Notes: generated from the letters alone by a model not told the origin. A stretch of 64,000 nt of DNA from Streptomyces rugosispiralis (GCF_024505145.1 NZ_JANIAA010000012.1:1-64000); one strand, 5' to 3'. Positions 35,413-44,643 are shown, numbered from the stretch's first letter. Program-made: numbers and translations.

Positions 35413-38100
35413 ATGAGCGAGCACCGTCGCAAGCCGCCGCAACCCCAAGGTGGCGGACGAGCAGCGGCCCGGCGGGCCGGACAGCAGTCGTCCGGCCGCC
35501 GCGCAGCACCGACGCACAACGCCGCAGCCGGGTCGGGCGCCACCCCGGAGGGGGAGGAGCGCCCTTACGGCGGCCGCGCGGCGGCCCGCCGCGCCGCCCA
35601 ACGCGGCGGTGGCCGTAGACGAGGGTCCGATCCGAGCGCGGCCGCGGCCGGCGCGGGCTCCGGCGGTCGCGGAGGCGGCCGCCGGGGGACCGGCGGCCGC
35701 GGACATGGCTCGGGGGGCGATGGGCCCCCCGGCAAGAAGCGCTTCATCGACTACCCGCGCGGCGGGCGGTCGGGTTTCCGGCGCTGGGTTCCGTCCTGGA
35801 GGCTGGTGACGGGAACCTTCATCTTCTTCTTCGCGGTGCTGCTCGGCGCCGTGGGCATAGGCCTGTGGCTGGTGGAGGTGCCGACCGCCCAGGCCGCGTC
35901 CCAGACCCAGAAGAACGTCTACTACTGGGCGGACGGCAAGCAGATGGTGGTCTCCGGCGGTGGTGACCTCAACCGCCAGATCGTCCCCCTCAGCAAGATC
36001 CCCAAGTCCATGCAGAACGCGGTGATCTCCGCGGAGAACGCCAGCTTCTACGACGACAACGGCGTCGACCCGATGGGTATCGCCCGCGCGGTCGTCAACA
36101 TGGCGAAGGGTGGGGCGACCCAGAGTGGTTCGACCATTACCCAGCAGTTCGTGAAGAACACCTACCTGGACCAGTCACAGACGCTCACGCGTAAGGTCAA
36201 GGAGCTGTTCATCTCCATAAAGGTGGGCGCGACCAAGGACAAGGACTACATCCTCGGGAGCTATCTGAACACCGCGTACTACGGACGCGGTGCTTACGGC
36301 TGTCAGGCTGCCGCCCGCGCCTACTTCGACCGGGACTGCGCGAAGCTGACACCCAGCCAGAGCGCCTTCCTGGCCTCGACGCTCAACGGCCCCAACCTCT
36401 ACGACCCCTACGGCGGCTACGGCGCCGCCGCCACCAAGGAAGCCAACACCGCGCGGGCCAAGCAGCGCTGGGAGTGGATCCTGCGGCGTGAGGTCGCCGT
36501 GCACAGGATGAGCAGGACCGAGGCCCAGGAGTGGATCGGCAAGGGCTTCCCGATGCCGCAGAACCCGAAGGTGGCCACGAACAAGCAGGGCCAGATCGGT
36601 TATCTCACCGACCTCGCCGACAACTACATCATCGCCCAAACCGGCATCAGCAAGTCACAACTGGACAAGGGTGGCTATCAGATCCACACCACCTTCGACC
36701 GGAAGAAGATCAGTGAGCTGACCCGGGCGGTCGAGAAGGTCTCCAAGGAGAACATCAAGCCGAAGGAGCGCGAGGTGGACAAACACGTCCAGTTCGGCGG
36801 CGCCTCGGTGGAGCCCAAGACGGGCAAGATCCTGGCCATCTACGGCGGCAAGAACGCGCTGGAGCACTACCGCAACAACGCCGACTACACCGGTGTCCAG
36901 GTGGGCTCGACCTTCAAGCCCTTCGTGATGGCCGCCGCGATGACCAATGGCGCCCGCGATCCGAAGGGCCAACGGGAGCAACCCGACTCCGAGCGCACCC
37001 TGGTCTCGCCGAGCAGTGTCTACAACGGCGACAACAAGGTGACCCTGCGGGACTACGACGGAACCGTCTGGCACGACAAGGACGGCAAGGAGTGGCACCA
37101 GCGGAACGACGGTGACGAGGACAAGGGCCCGATCAGCCTGCGTACCGCGATGCAGTACTCGGTGAACACCCCGTTCATCCAGCTGGGCATGGACGTCGGC
37201 ACCGACAAGGTGCGGGACGCGGCCCTGGCCGCCGGGCTCAACAAGGAGCAGTTGTCGTCGATCACCCCGACGTTCTCGCTCGGCACCTCCGCACCCAGCG
37301 CCATCCGGCTCGCCGGGGCGTACGCCACCTTCGCGGCCAGCGGTCAGCAGGCCGACCCGTACTCGGTGGAGCGGGTCGAGGACAAGAACGGCACCGTCTA
37401 CGACCACAAGCAGGACGCCGAGGTCAAGCGGGCGTTCGACTCGAACGTGGCGAACAACGTCACCGACGTCCTGGAGAACGTGGTCGAGCACGGCACCGGC
37501 ACCTCGGCCAAGATCGGCCGTCCGGTCGCGGGCAAGACCGGAACCACCGACGAGAACAAGTCGGCCTGGTTCTCCGGCTACACCCCGCAGCTGTCCACCG
37601 CGATCGGCATGTGGCGGGTGGACGACCAGGCCAAGAGCCAGAAGTTCCTGTCCATGCGCGGTGTGGGCGGTCAGAAGACGATCCACGGTGCGTCGTTCCC
37701 GGCGGAGATCTGGGCCGACTACATGCGCGGTGCCCTGAAGGGCGTGCCGGTCAAGGGCTTCCCCGCGGCCACCCCGATCGGCCAGAAGGTCTTCGGCGAG
37801 GACGCCAGCCCGAGCCCGACCCCGACGACGGAGAAGCCGTCCGAGAGCCCGTCGGAGTCGCCTTCGGAATCTCCGTCGGAGTCCCCCTCGGAGACCCCGT
37901 CCGGGAGCCCGACCCCGACGGACACCTGTGACCCGCTGGACCTGAACTGCAAGGACAACGGCGGTAACGGGAACGGGGGCAACCAGAACGGCGGCGCGAA
38001 CGGCGGTCCGGGAGGCCCGTCCACGTCGCCGACCACGGACGACCCGGGTGGCCCCGGTGGCATATTCGGCGGCCCGTCCGGGACCCGCAGGCAGCAATAG
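35413..38100 (+). CDS. Bifunctional class A penicillin-binding protein (PonA type)
   Basis: 895 residues. Polymerises glycan strands and cross-links peptides. The cytoplasmic N-terminal 110 residues are Arg/Gly/Ala-rich. Transmembrane helix at about 132-155. Glycosyltransferase (GT51) motifs are AENASFYDDNGVD (Glu208), SGSTITQQFVKN, KELFISIKVG and LNTAYYGRGAYGCQAAARAYF. Transpeptidase motifs are STFK (Ser499, Lys502), SVN (from Ser583) and KTGT (Lys708). The C-terminus holds a Ser-Glu-Ser-Pro repeat and a Gly/Asn-rich tail outside the cell. ATG with GAGGAG upstream. Orthologous neighbours in Mycobacterium include ponA1. Confidence 0.96.
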   Translation: MSEHRRKPPQPQGGGRAAARRAGQQSSGRRAAPTHNAAAGSGATPEGEERPYGGRAAARRAAQRGGGRRRGSDPSAAAAGAGSGGRGGGRRGTGGRGHGSGGDGPPGKKRFIDYPRGGRSGFRRWVPSWRLVTGTFIFFFAVLLGAVGIGLWLVEVPTAQAASQTQKNVYYWADGKQMVVSGGGDLNRQIVPLSKIPKSMQNAVISAENASFYDDNGVDPMGIARAVVNMAKGGATQSGSTITQQFVKNTYLDQSQTLTRKVKELFISIKVGATKDKDYILGSYLNTAYYGRGAYGCQAAARAYFDRDCAKLTPSQSAFLASTLNGPNLYDPYGGYGAAATKEANTARAKQRWEWILRREVAVHRMSRTEAQEWIGKGFPMPQNPKVATNKQGQIGYLTDLADNYIIAQTGISKSQLDKGGYQIHTTFDRKKISELTRAVEKVSKENIKPKEREVDKHVQFGGASVEPKTGKILAIYGGKNALEHYRNNADYTGVQVGSTFKPFVMAAAMTNGARDPKGQREQPDSERTLVSPSSVYNGDNKVTLRDYDGTVWHDKDGKEWHQRNDGDEDKGPISLRTAMQYSVNTPFIQLGMDVGTDKVRDAALAAGLNKEQLSSITPTFSLGTSAPSAIRLAGAYATFAASGQQADPYSVERVEDKNGTVYDHKQDAEVKRAFDSNVANNVTDVLENVVEHGTGTSAKIGRPVAGKTGTTDENKSAWFSGYTPQLSTAIGMWRVDDQAKSQKFLSMRGVGGQKTIHGASFPAEIWADYMRGALKGVPVKGFPAATPIGQKVFGEDASPSPTPTTEKPSESPSESPSESPSESPSETPSGSPTPTDTCDPLDLNCKDNGGNGNGGNQNGGANGGPGGPSTSPTTDDPGGPGGIFGGPSGTRRQQ

Positions 38101-38130
38101 CCCGCGGTCCCGTACGACCGGTTCACCCCT

Positions 38131-38172
38131 CGTCGGCCGCGCCGGAGCGAACCCGCTCCGGCGCGGCCGACG
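38131..38172 (+). terminator. Terminator after the PBP gene
   Basis: 19-bp perfect stem: 38131-38149 (CGTCGGCCGCGCCGGAGCG) pairs with 38154-38172, loop AACC. No T tract follows. Confidence 0.8.
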
Positions 38173-38306
38173 CCGTTCCAGGCCCTGGGCGGCTCTCTGC
38201 GCCTCTGGCACACCTCGCCCCGACTCGGAGCCCGGCGGGGCGTCCGCGGCGCGCTCAGCGGCCGCTGGGGCGGTCCTGACTCCTCCGGTGGAGCCCGTAC
38301 GGCAGG

Positions 38307-39824
38307 ATGGGGGCCATGAGCGTGCGCGAGGACCCACAGGCCCAGCCCGTACGGCCGACCGCCGAGGACCCGGTGGCCGCGGCCGGCAGCGAGCTGATCG
38401 GTGGGCCGACCGGGCGCCGGGCCCTGCTCGGCACGAGCTGGTGGACCCCGGTGCGGATCGTGGCGATCGTCGCCATCGGCATGTTCGCCCTGGGCATGGC
38501 GCAGAAGCTGCCGTGCTACGACGGCGGCTGGTTCTACGGCGCCACCGCCCAGTACACCCACGCCTGCTACTCCGACATACCGCACCTCTACAACGGCCGC
38601 GGCTTCGCCCTCGACCTCGTCCCTTACTTCGACCGGATACCGGACAGCGTCTCGGGCGGGATGCAGTACCTGGAGTATCCGGTCCTCACCGGCCTCTTCA
38701 TGGAGGTCGCCTCCTGGATGACCCCGCACGGCGGCTCCATCCAGGACCGCGAGCAGATCTACTGGCTGGTCAACGCGGGCATGCTCATGGTCTGCACCGC
38801 GGTCATCGCGGTCTGTGTGGCCCGTACGCACCGCCGCCGCCCCTGGGACGCGCTGCTGGTCGCCCTGGCCCCCGCCTTCGCGCTCACGGCCACCATCAAC
38901 TGGGACCTGTTCGCCGTCGCCCTTACGGCCGCCGCCCTGCTGATGTGGTCCCGCAGCCGCCCGCTGGCCGCCGGTGTGCTGCTGGGGCTCGCGACCGCCG
39001 CCAAGCTCTACCCAGGGCTGCTGCTCGGTCCGCTGCTGGTGCTCTGCCTCCGGGCGGGGCGGCTGCGGGCCTTCTGGACGGCGGCGGGCGGAGCCCTGGC
39101 CGCCTGGCTCGTGGTGAACCTCCCCGTGATGGTCAGCACGCAGGGCGGTCTCCACATCCGCGACGGCTGGAAGACGTTCTACACCTTCAGCCAGGAGCGC
39201 CCCGTGGACTTCGGCTCCGTGTGGCTGATCATCTCCCAGCGCACCGGGAACTCCCTGGAGGACGTCAACACCTACGGGACCGTGCTGATGGCCCTGGCCT
39301 GCCTCGGGGTGGCGGCGCTCGCCCTGTGCGCCCCGCGTCGCCCGCGCCTGGCCCAGCTGTCCTTCCTGATCGTCGCGGCGTTCGTGCTCACCAACAAGGT
39401 CTACTCACCGCAGTACGTGCTGTGGCTGATCCCGCTGGCCGCACTGGCCAGGCCGCGCTGGCGGGACTTCCTGGTCTGGCAGGCGTGCGAGGTCATGTAC
39501 TTCCTGGGGATCTGGATGTACCTCGCGTACACGGGCAGCGGCGACCAGCACCGGGGGCTGCCCGCGGAGGGCTATCAGCTGGCGATCGCCGTGCATCTGC
39601 TGGGGACGCTCTATCTGTGCGCCCTGATCATCCGGGACGCGCTGGTGCCGGAGCGGGACCCGGTGCGCCGGGACGGGTCGGACGACCCCGGGGGAGGCGT
39701 GCTGGACCGGGCCCCGGACGCGTTCGTGCTGGGAGAGGCGCGGCGCGCGTCCCGTTATGAGGGCGCGGCGCTGGTGGACTGGGGTGTCCACCGGGAGCCG
39801 GACCGCGGCGTCCACCGGGAGTGA
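38307..39824 (+). CDS. Glycosyltransferase 87 family membrane protein
   Basis: 505 residues. A multi-pass (about 10 helices) C-type polyprenyl-phosphate-dependent glycosyltransferase. Recognisable features are YLEYPVLTGLFMEV after the first long periplasmic loop, LAPAFALTATINWDLFAVALTAAALLMWSR, the conserved LLGLATAAKLYPGLLLGPLL and VLTNKVYSPQYVLWLIPL. In Mycobacterium the orthologue is next to ponA1; these enzymes add mannose or similar sugars in the envelope. The ATG at 38307 is used; 38316 is possible. The end of the gene carries a duplicated G-V-H-R-E and forms the left arm of a 28-bp palindrome. Confidence 0.88.
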   Translation: MGAMSVREDPQAQPVRPTAEDPVAAAGSELIGGPTGRRALLGTSWWTPVRIVAIVAIGMFALGMAQKLPCYDGGWFYGATAQYTHACYSDIPHLYNGRGFALDLVPYFDRIPDSVSGGMQYLEYPVLTGLFMEVASWMTPHGGSIQDREQIYWLVNAGMLMVCTAVIAVCVARTHRRRPWDALLVALAPAFALTATINWDLFAVALTAAALLMWSRSRPLAAGVLLGLATAAKLYPGLLLGPLLVLCLRAGRLRAFWTAAGGALAAWLVVNLPVMVSTQGGLHIRDGWKTFYTFSQERPVDFGSVWLIISQRTGNSLEDVNTYGTVLMALACLGVAALALCAPRRPRLAQLSFLIVAAFVLTNKVYSPQYVLWLIPLAALARPRWRDFLVWQACEVMYFLGIWMYLAYTGSGDQHRGLPAEGYQLAIAVHLLGTLYLCALIIRDALVPERDPVRRDGSDDPGGGVLDRAPDAFVLGEARRASRYEGAALVDWGVHREPDRGVHRE

Positions 39825-39869
39825 GCCCTGGCCGGGAGGCTCCTCCCGGCCAGGGCTCACTCCCGGTGG
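39812..39869. terminator. 28-bp perfect palindrome, bidirectional terminator
   Basis: Arms 39812-39839 and 39842-39869 are exact reverse complements (CCACCGGGAGTGAG... / ...CTCACTCCCGGTGG) with only CT between. It includes the last codons and stop of the glycosyltransferase gene and ends just before the stop of the converging racemase-like gene, so it can terminate both. Confidence 0.85.
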
Positions 39870-39876
39870 CGTGGGC

Positions 39877-40908
39877 TCAGCGGTCGAACAGCCGGTCGAA
39901 CTGTGTCGTGGTGTGCCGCAGATGCGCCACCAGCTCATCCCCCACCTGGGGCGCCTGGACGTCGCCGGGCACGAACAGGATGGACACCTGCATGTGCGGC
40001 GGCTCGGCGAACCACCGCTGCTTGCCCGCCCATACGAACGGCGAGAGGTTGCGGTTGACGGTCGCCAGACCGGCGCGGGCGACCCCCTTGGCGCGGGGCA
40101 TCACCCCGTGCAGCGCCTTGGGCGCCTCCAGGCCGACACCGTGGGAGGTGCCGCCCGCGACCACGACGAGATGGCCGTCGGAGGCGGCCTTCTGCTGGCG
40201 GTAGCCGAAGCGGTCACCCTTCGAGACCCGGGTGACGTCGAGCACCGAGCCCCGGTACTCCGTCGAATCGTGGTCGCCCAGCCACAGCCGGGTGCCGATC
40301 CGCGCCCGGAAGCGGGTCTGCGGGAACTGCTGCTGGAGCCGGGCCAGTTCCTCGGCCTTGAGGTGGCTGACGAACATGGTGTGCAGCGGCAGCCGCGCCG
40401 CCCGCAGCCGGTCCATCCAGGCGATGACCTCCTCGACCGCGTCCAGGCCGTCGGTGCGGTCGAGCGGGAGGTGGATGGCGAACCCCTCCAGCCGGACGTT
40501 CTCTATCGCGGCGTGCAGCTTGGGCAGGTCCTCCTCGGTGACGCCGTGCCGCTTCATGCTGCTCATGACCTCGATGACCACGCGCGCGTTCACCAGGCCG
40601 TAGACGCCGTCGACCGACGAGACCGAACGGATCACGCGGTCCGGGAGCGGCACCGGCTCCTCACCGCGGCGGAAGGGGGTGAGCACCAGCAGGTCACCGC
40701 TGAAGAAGTCCTTCATCCGGGCGGCCTCGTACGTGGTCCCGACAGCGAGGACATCGCTGCCGAAGCGGGCGGCTTCCTCGGCCAGCCGCTCATGGCCGAA
40801 GCCGTAGCCATTGCCTTTGCAGACCGGGACTATCCCCGGAAACTGCTGGATCACCGTTTGCTGATGCGCCCGCCAGCGAGCGGTGTCGACGTAGAGGGTG
40901 AGCGCCAT
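39877..40908 (-). CDS. Alanine racemase-like PLP enzyme
   Basis: 343 residues. The N-terminal PLP barrel has CKGNGYGFG with the Schiff-base Lys31. The C-terminal beta domain starts near RARIGTRLWLGD; Tyr236 in DRFGYRQ aligns with the catalytic Tyr of alanine racemases. The usual GYADGYPR segment is instead VVVAGGTSHGVG, so the substrate-side wall is different. It is transcribed just after femX-like on the same strand and faces the PBP/GT87 pair. It might racemise an amino acid for the peptidoglycan stem or bridge, but the true substrate is not evident. Confidence 0.8.
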   Translation of the reverse strand: MALTLYVDTARWRAHQQTVIQQFPGIVPVCKGNGYGFGHERLAEEAARFGSDVLAVGTTYEAARMKDFFSGDLLVLTPFRRGEEPVPLPDRVIRSVSSVDGVYGLVNARVVIEVMSSMKRHGVTEEDLPKLHAAIENVRLEGFAIHLPLDRTDGLDAVEEVIAWMDRLRAARLPLHTMFVSHLKAEELARLQQQFPQTRFRARIGTRLWLGDHDSTEYRGSVLDVTRVSKGDRFGYRQQKAASDGHLVVVAGGTSHGVGLEAPKALHGVMPRAKGVARAGLATVNRNLSPFVWAGKQRWFAEPPHMQVSILFVPGDVQAPQVGDELVAHLRHTTTQFDRLFDR

Positions 40909-40974
40909 TGGCCGGTCCCGGAACCTTTCTCGTAGCCGCGGTGTATTGGAGGTATGGGAGACAGCGAATCGTGG

Positions 40975-42093
40975 TCAGCGGCGCGACATGTAGATGTCGA
41001 GCGCCTTGTGCAGGAGCTTGTTGAGCGGGAAGTCCCACTCGCCGAGGTATTCGGCAGCCTGCCCGCCGGTGCCCACCTTGAACTGGATCAGACCGAAGAG
41101 ATGATCCGTCTCATCGAGGGAGTCGCTGATGCCGCGCAGGTCATAGACGGTCGCGCCCAGTGCGTAGGAGTCGCGGAGCATCCGCCACTGCATCGCGTTC
41201 GAGGGCCGGACCTCGCGCTTGTGGTTGGCGGAGGCGCCGTAGGAGTACCAGACATGGCCTCCGACGATCAGCATCGTGGCGGCGGCCACGGCCTCGTTCT
41301 CGTGCATCGCGAAGTACAGCCGCATCCGGTTGGGGTCCTCGGTGTTGAGGGCCGTCCACATGCGCTGGAAGTAGCTGAGCGGGCGGGGCCGGAAGTGGTC
41401 GCGCTCCGCGGTGATCTCGTAGAGCCGCTGCCACTCGGCCAGATGCTCGTAGCCGCCCTGGACGACCTCGACACCGGCCTTCTCGGCCTTCTTGATGTTG
41501 CGGCGCCACAGCTGGTTGAAGCCCTTGTGGACATCCTCGAGGGAGCGGTTCTCCAGCGGCACCTGGAAGACGTACCGCGGCTGGACGTCACCGAAGCCGG
41601 CCCCGCCGTCCTCGCCCTGCTGCCAGCCCATCCGCCGCAGCCGCTCGGCCACCTCGAAGGCGCGCGGCTCGATGAAGGTGGCCTCGACATCGCGCAGCCG
41701 CTTGACGTCGGGGTTCTGGATGCCCGACTTGATCGCGGCGGAATCCCAGCGGCGGATGATGACCGGCGGGCCCATCTTCACGGAGAAGGCGCCCTGCTGC
41801 TTCAGATGCGCGAGCATCGGGCGCAGCCAGTCCTCCAGATTGGGGGCGTACCAGTTGATGACCGGGCCCTCGGGGAGATAGGCGAGATAGCGCTTGATCT
41901 TGGGCAGCTGGCGATAGAGGACGAGACCGGCACCGACGAGCTGACCCGTGGCGTCGAACCAGCCGAGGTTCTCCGAGCGCCACTCCGACTTGACGTCAGC
42001 CCACGCAGGCACCTGCATGTGGCTTGCCGCCGGCAGACTCTGGATGTACGCCAGATGCTGCTCTCGGCTGATCGTCCTCAGGGTCAGGCTCAT
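40975..42093 (-). CDS. femX: FemX-like peptidoglycan bridge aminoacyltransferase
   Basis: 372 residues. Two GNAT-like domains of the FemABX family; transfers an amino acid from charged tRNA to lipid II. Visible features are SHMQVPAWADVKSEW, the long domain with GPPVIIRRWD, the second-domain stretch NQLWRRNIKKAEKAGVEVVQGG, and YSYGASANHKREVRPSNAMQWRMLRDSYALGATVYDLRGI. In S. coelicolor the gene at this position adds the first Gly of the bridge and is essential. Start ATG with GAGGAG upstream. Confidence 0.92.
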   Translation of the reverse strand: MSLTLRTISREQHLAYIQSLPAASHMQVPAWADVKSEWRSENLGWFDATGQLVGAGLVLYRQLPKIKRYLAYLPEGPVINWYAPNLEDWLRPMLAHLKQQGAFSVKMGPPVIIRRWDSAAIKSGIQNPDVKRLRDVEATFIEPRAFEVAERLRRMGWQQGEDGGAGFGDVQPRYVFQVPLENRSLEDVHKGFNQLWRRNIKKAEKAGVEVVQGGYEHLAEWQRLYEITAERDHFRPRPLSYFQRMWTALNTEDPNRMRLYFAMHENEAVAAATMLIVGGHVWYSYGASANHKREVRPSNAMQWRMLRDSYALGATVYDLRGISDSLDETDHLFGLIQFKVGTGGQAAEYLGEWDFPLNKLLHKALDIYMSRR

Positions 42094-42211
42094 GTGGGGC
42101 GCTCCTCGGCAGGTTTGTCCCCAGGGTCGGGGCTCCGGCTCTCGCGCCGAAGCCTACTGCGACCGGGACACGCCCCGTTCGGGCCCGGGGAGAACCGGGC
42201 TCCGGGCGGGC

Positions 42212-42529
42212 TCAGCCCAGCACGCCGCCGAAGAGCCCTCCATGCGCCATGCCGAGATAGAAGCCGACCCCGGCGGCACCGAGCCCGATGATCAGCAGAA
42301 ACCGCTCACCGGTGGTCACGGACCTCAGCTGGCCCCAGGCACCGCTGATCATCCCGATCAACCCGACCCATGAGCTGACCAGGTGGAGGTGGGGGAAATG
42401 AGCCGTGACAAAGGCGATCACGCCGATCACCACGGTGACCACGGCGACCGTGTTCTCGACGGGATGCGACTTGCCGTCGGTGTCCAGGAAGGTGAGCAAG
42501 CTGTGGTGGGATCGTGCTGCCTGTGCCAT
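42212..42529 (-). CDS. Small conserved membrane protein
   Basis: 105 residues, not recognised as a named family. Begins MAQAARSHHSLLTFLDTDGK, then three hydrophobic segments: ENTVAVVTVVIGVIAFVTAHF, LVSSWVGLIGMISGAWGQL and FLLIIGLGAAGVGFYLGMAHGG. His-rich around the first loop (HFPHLHL). A GGAGGTGCC ribosome site precedes the ATG at 42529. It lies divergent from rpsF and upstream of femX-like by 118 bases. Function unknown. Confidence 0.75.
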   Translation of the reverse strand: MAQAARSHHSLLTFLDTDGKSHPVENTVAVVTVVIGVIAFVTAHFPHLHLVSSWVGLIGMISGAWGQLRSVTTGERFLLIIGLGAAGVGFYLGMAHGGLFGGVLG

Positions 42530-42758
42530 GGGGCACCTCCAGGTAGGCACATAGAGCAGGGCGGCGAACTGTTACGCCGCTCACACCCGATGTGTACAGA
42601 TTGCGGGCCAAGACGCCCGGATTTCAAGCGGGCGGCCGGAGCCGGGTACTGTGTACCGTCCGCGGTGGTGTCTGCACTGACGCCGAAGCGGATACGCATC
42701 ACGACCCTCCTGCCACGGAACGACCGTGGCCGCTGAGTCCAAAGGAGGTGGGTTCCAC

Positions 42759-43049
42759 ATGCGTCACTACGAGGTGATGGTCATCCTCGACCCCGATCTC
42801 GAGGAGCGCGCTGTCTCCCCGCTGATCGAGAACTTCCTTTCCGTCGTCCGTGAGGGCAACGGCAAGGTCGAGAAGGTCGACACCTGGGGCCGTCGTCGTC
42901 TCTCGTACGAGATCAAGAAGAAGCCCGAGGGCATCTACTCGGTCATCGACCTGCAGGCCGAGCCCGCGGTCGTCAAGGAGCTCGACCGCCAGCTGAACCT
43001 GAACGAGTCGGTCCTCCGGACCAAGGTCCTCCGTCCCGAGACCCACTGA
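42759..43049 (+). CDS. rpsF: 30S ribosomal protein S6
   Basis: 96 residues, full length. MRHYEVMVILDPDLEERAVSPLIENF and WGRRRLSYEIKKKPEGIYSVID are the S6 signature. The start ATG has a strong AAAGGAGGTGG site. First gene of the conserved rpsF-ssb-rpsR-rplI operon. Confidence 0.98.
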   Translation: MRHYEVMVILDPDLEERAVSPLIENFLSVVREGNGKVEKVDTWGRRRLSYEIKKKPEGIYSVIDLQAEPAVVKELDRQLNLNESVLRTKVLRPETH

Positions 43050-43132
43050 CCGCGTAAGCGTTCAGCGGTCATCGGGGCCGAATCGCAACGAGTAGCAAGC
43101 AGCCCAGCAGTACCCGCCGAGAGGTTCCCCCA

Positions 43133-43723
43133 ATGGCAGGCGAGACCGTCATCACGGTCGTCGGCAATCTCGTCGACGACCCCGAGCTGCGTTTCACTCC
43201 GTCCGGTGCGGCGGTCGCGAAGTTCCGCGTCGCGTCCACTCCCCGTACCTTCGACCGGCAGACCAACGAGTGGAAGGACGGCGAGAGCCTCTTCCTCACG
43301 TGCTCGGTGTGGCGGCAGGCCGCGGAGAACGTGGCCGAGTCCCTTCAGCGCGGCATGCGCGTCATCGTGCAGGGCCGTCTGAAGCAGCGGTCCTATGAGG
43401 ACCGCGAGGGGATCAAGCGCACGGTCTATGAGCTGGATGTCGACGAGGTCGGCGCCAGCCTGCGCAACGCCACAGCCAAGGTCACCAAGACCACCGGTCG
43501 CGGTGGTCAGGGTGGTTACGGCGGTGGCGGTGGCGGTGGTGGCCAGGGTGGCGGCGGCTGGGGCGGTGGCCCCAGCGGCGGCGGCCAGCAGCAGGGCGGC
43601 GGCGCTCCGGCCGACGACCCGTGGGCGACCGGCGCTCCGGCCGGCGGCCAGGGCGGCGGTGGTGGTGGCTGGGGCGGCGGCTCCGGCAACTCCGGGGGCT
43701 ACTCGGACGAGCCGCCCTTCTAG
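43133..43723 (+). CDS. ssb: Single-stranded DNA-binding protein
   Basis: 196 residues. The OB fold is in residues 1-110 (ITVVGNLVDDPELRFTPSGAAVAKFRVAST ... RMRVIVQGRLKQRSYEDREG). The disordered Gly/Gln-rich linker (about 120-185) is followed by the acidic tip D-E-P-P-F that recruits partner proteins. This is the essential Ssb copy, in the ribosomal operon. GAGAGG ribosome site. Confidence 0.98.
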   Translation: MAGETVITVVGNLVDDPELRFTPSGAAVAKFRVASTPRTFDRQTNEWKDGESLFLTCSVWRQAAENVAESLQRGMRVIVQGRLKQRSYEDREGIKRTVYELDVDEVGASLRNATAKVTKTTGRGGQGGYGGGGGGGGQGGGGWGGGPSGGGQQQGGGAPADDPWATGAPAGGQGGGGGGWGGGSGNSGGYSDEPPF

Positions 43724-43735
43724 ACCCGGGGCGTT

Positions 43736-43749
43736 GTTTCACGTGAAAC
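43736..43749. promoter_or_regulatory. parS: parS site (perfect), between ssb and rpsR
   Basis: GTTTCACGTGAAAC in the 85-base gap inside the ribosomal operon, about 33 kb right of oriC and the farthest in this window. Confidence 0.97.
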
Positions 43750-43808
43750 AGCGCGCGGTCTGGTCAGGGCGACCAGCACACACTTCTTGATCACACTGGA
43801 GAGAGACA

Positions 43809-44045
43809 ATGGCGAAGCCGCCTGCTCGCAAGCCTAAGAAGAAGGTTTGCGTGTTCTGCAAGGAGAAGATCTCCTACGTCGACTACAAGGACACGAACCT
43901 GCTGCGGAAGTTCATCTCCGACCGCGGCAAGATCCGTGCCCGCCGGGTCACCGGCAACTGCACCCAGCACCAGCGTGACGTCGCCACGGCCGTGAAGAAC
44001 AGCCGTGAGATGGCGCTGCTGCCCTACACCTCCACCGCGCGATAA
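43809..44045 (+). CDS. rpsR: 30S ribosomal protein S18
   Basis: 78 residues. C-V-F-C near the N-terminus is part of a zinc-ribbon-like cysteine set (third Cys in GNCTQ), so this is the zinc-containing type of S18; many streptomycetes keep a second zinc-free paralogue elsewhere. SYVDYKDTNLLRKFISDRGKI is the family core. GGAGAGAGACA precedes the ATG. Confidence 0.97.
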   Translation: MAKPPARKPKKKVCVFCKEKISYVDYKDTNLLRKFISDRGKIRARRVTGNCTQHQRDVATAVKNSREMALLPYTSTAR

Positions 44046-44062
44046 GGGAAGGGGACTGACTC

Positions 44063-44509
44063 ATGAAGATCATCCTCACCCACGAGGTCTCCGGCCTCGG
44101 CACTGCCGGTGACGTCGTGGACGTCAAGGACGGTTACGCCCGTAACTACCTGGTCCCGCGTGGTCTGGCGCTCCGCTGGACCAAGGGCGGCGAGAAGGAC
44201 GTCGAGCAGATCCGTCGCGGTCGTCGCATCCGCGAGATCGCCACGATCGAGCAGGCCAATGAGGTCAAGGCTCAGCTCGAGGGCGTCAAGGTGCGCCTGA
44301 AGACCCGTGCCGGCGACGCCGGCCGGCTGTTCGGCTCCGTCACCCCGGCCGACATCGCTTCGGCGATCAAGGACGCGGGTGGCCCGGAGGTCGACAAGCG
44401 CCGCATCGAGGTGCCGGCCCCGATCAAGACCCTGGGCGCGCACCAGGTCTCGATCCGGCTGCACGCCGAGGTTGCCGCCAAGGTCGGCGTCGAGGTCGTC
44501 GCCGCCTGA
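44063..44509 (+). CDS. rplI: 50S ribosomal protein L9
   Basis: 148 residues, full length. N-terminal MKIILTHEVSGLGTAGDVVDVKDGYARNYLVPRGLA, a long central helix, and the C-terminal domain GRLFGSVTPADIASAIKDAGGPEVDKRRIEV. AGGGAAGGGG ribosome site. Last gene of the operon; a terminator follows. Confidence 0.98.
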   Translation: MKIILTHEVSGLGTAGDVVDVKDGYARNYLVPRGLALRWTKGGEKDVEQIRRGRRIREIATIEQANEVKAQLEGVKVRLKTRAGDAGRLFGSVTPADIASAIKDAGGPEVDKRRIEVPAPIKTLGAHQVSIRLHAEVAAKVGVEVVAA

Positions 44510-44557
44510 CGATGGCCGTGACGGTCGTCGCTGGCACCGCGCACAGCGCACAGCGCA

Positions 44558-44595
44558 CCGGAGGGCCGCACCCCGTTGTGGGTGCGGCCCTCCGG
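44558..44595 (+). terminator. Terminator of the rpsF-rplI operon
   Basis: 16-bp perfect stem CCGGAGGGCCGCACCC (44558-44573) with 44580-44595, loop CGTTGT, about 50 bases after rplI. Confidence 0.85.
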
Positions 44596-44643
44596 CGTGT
44601 GGGTCCTCCGCCACGCTGGTCCTCCGCCCTGTCGGCCTTCCGC

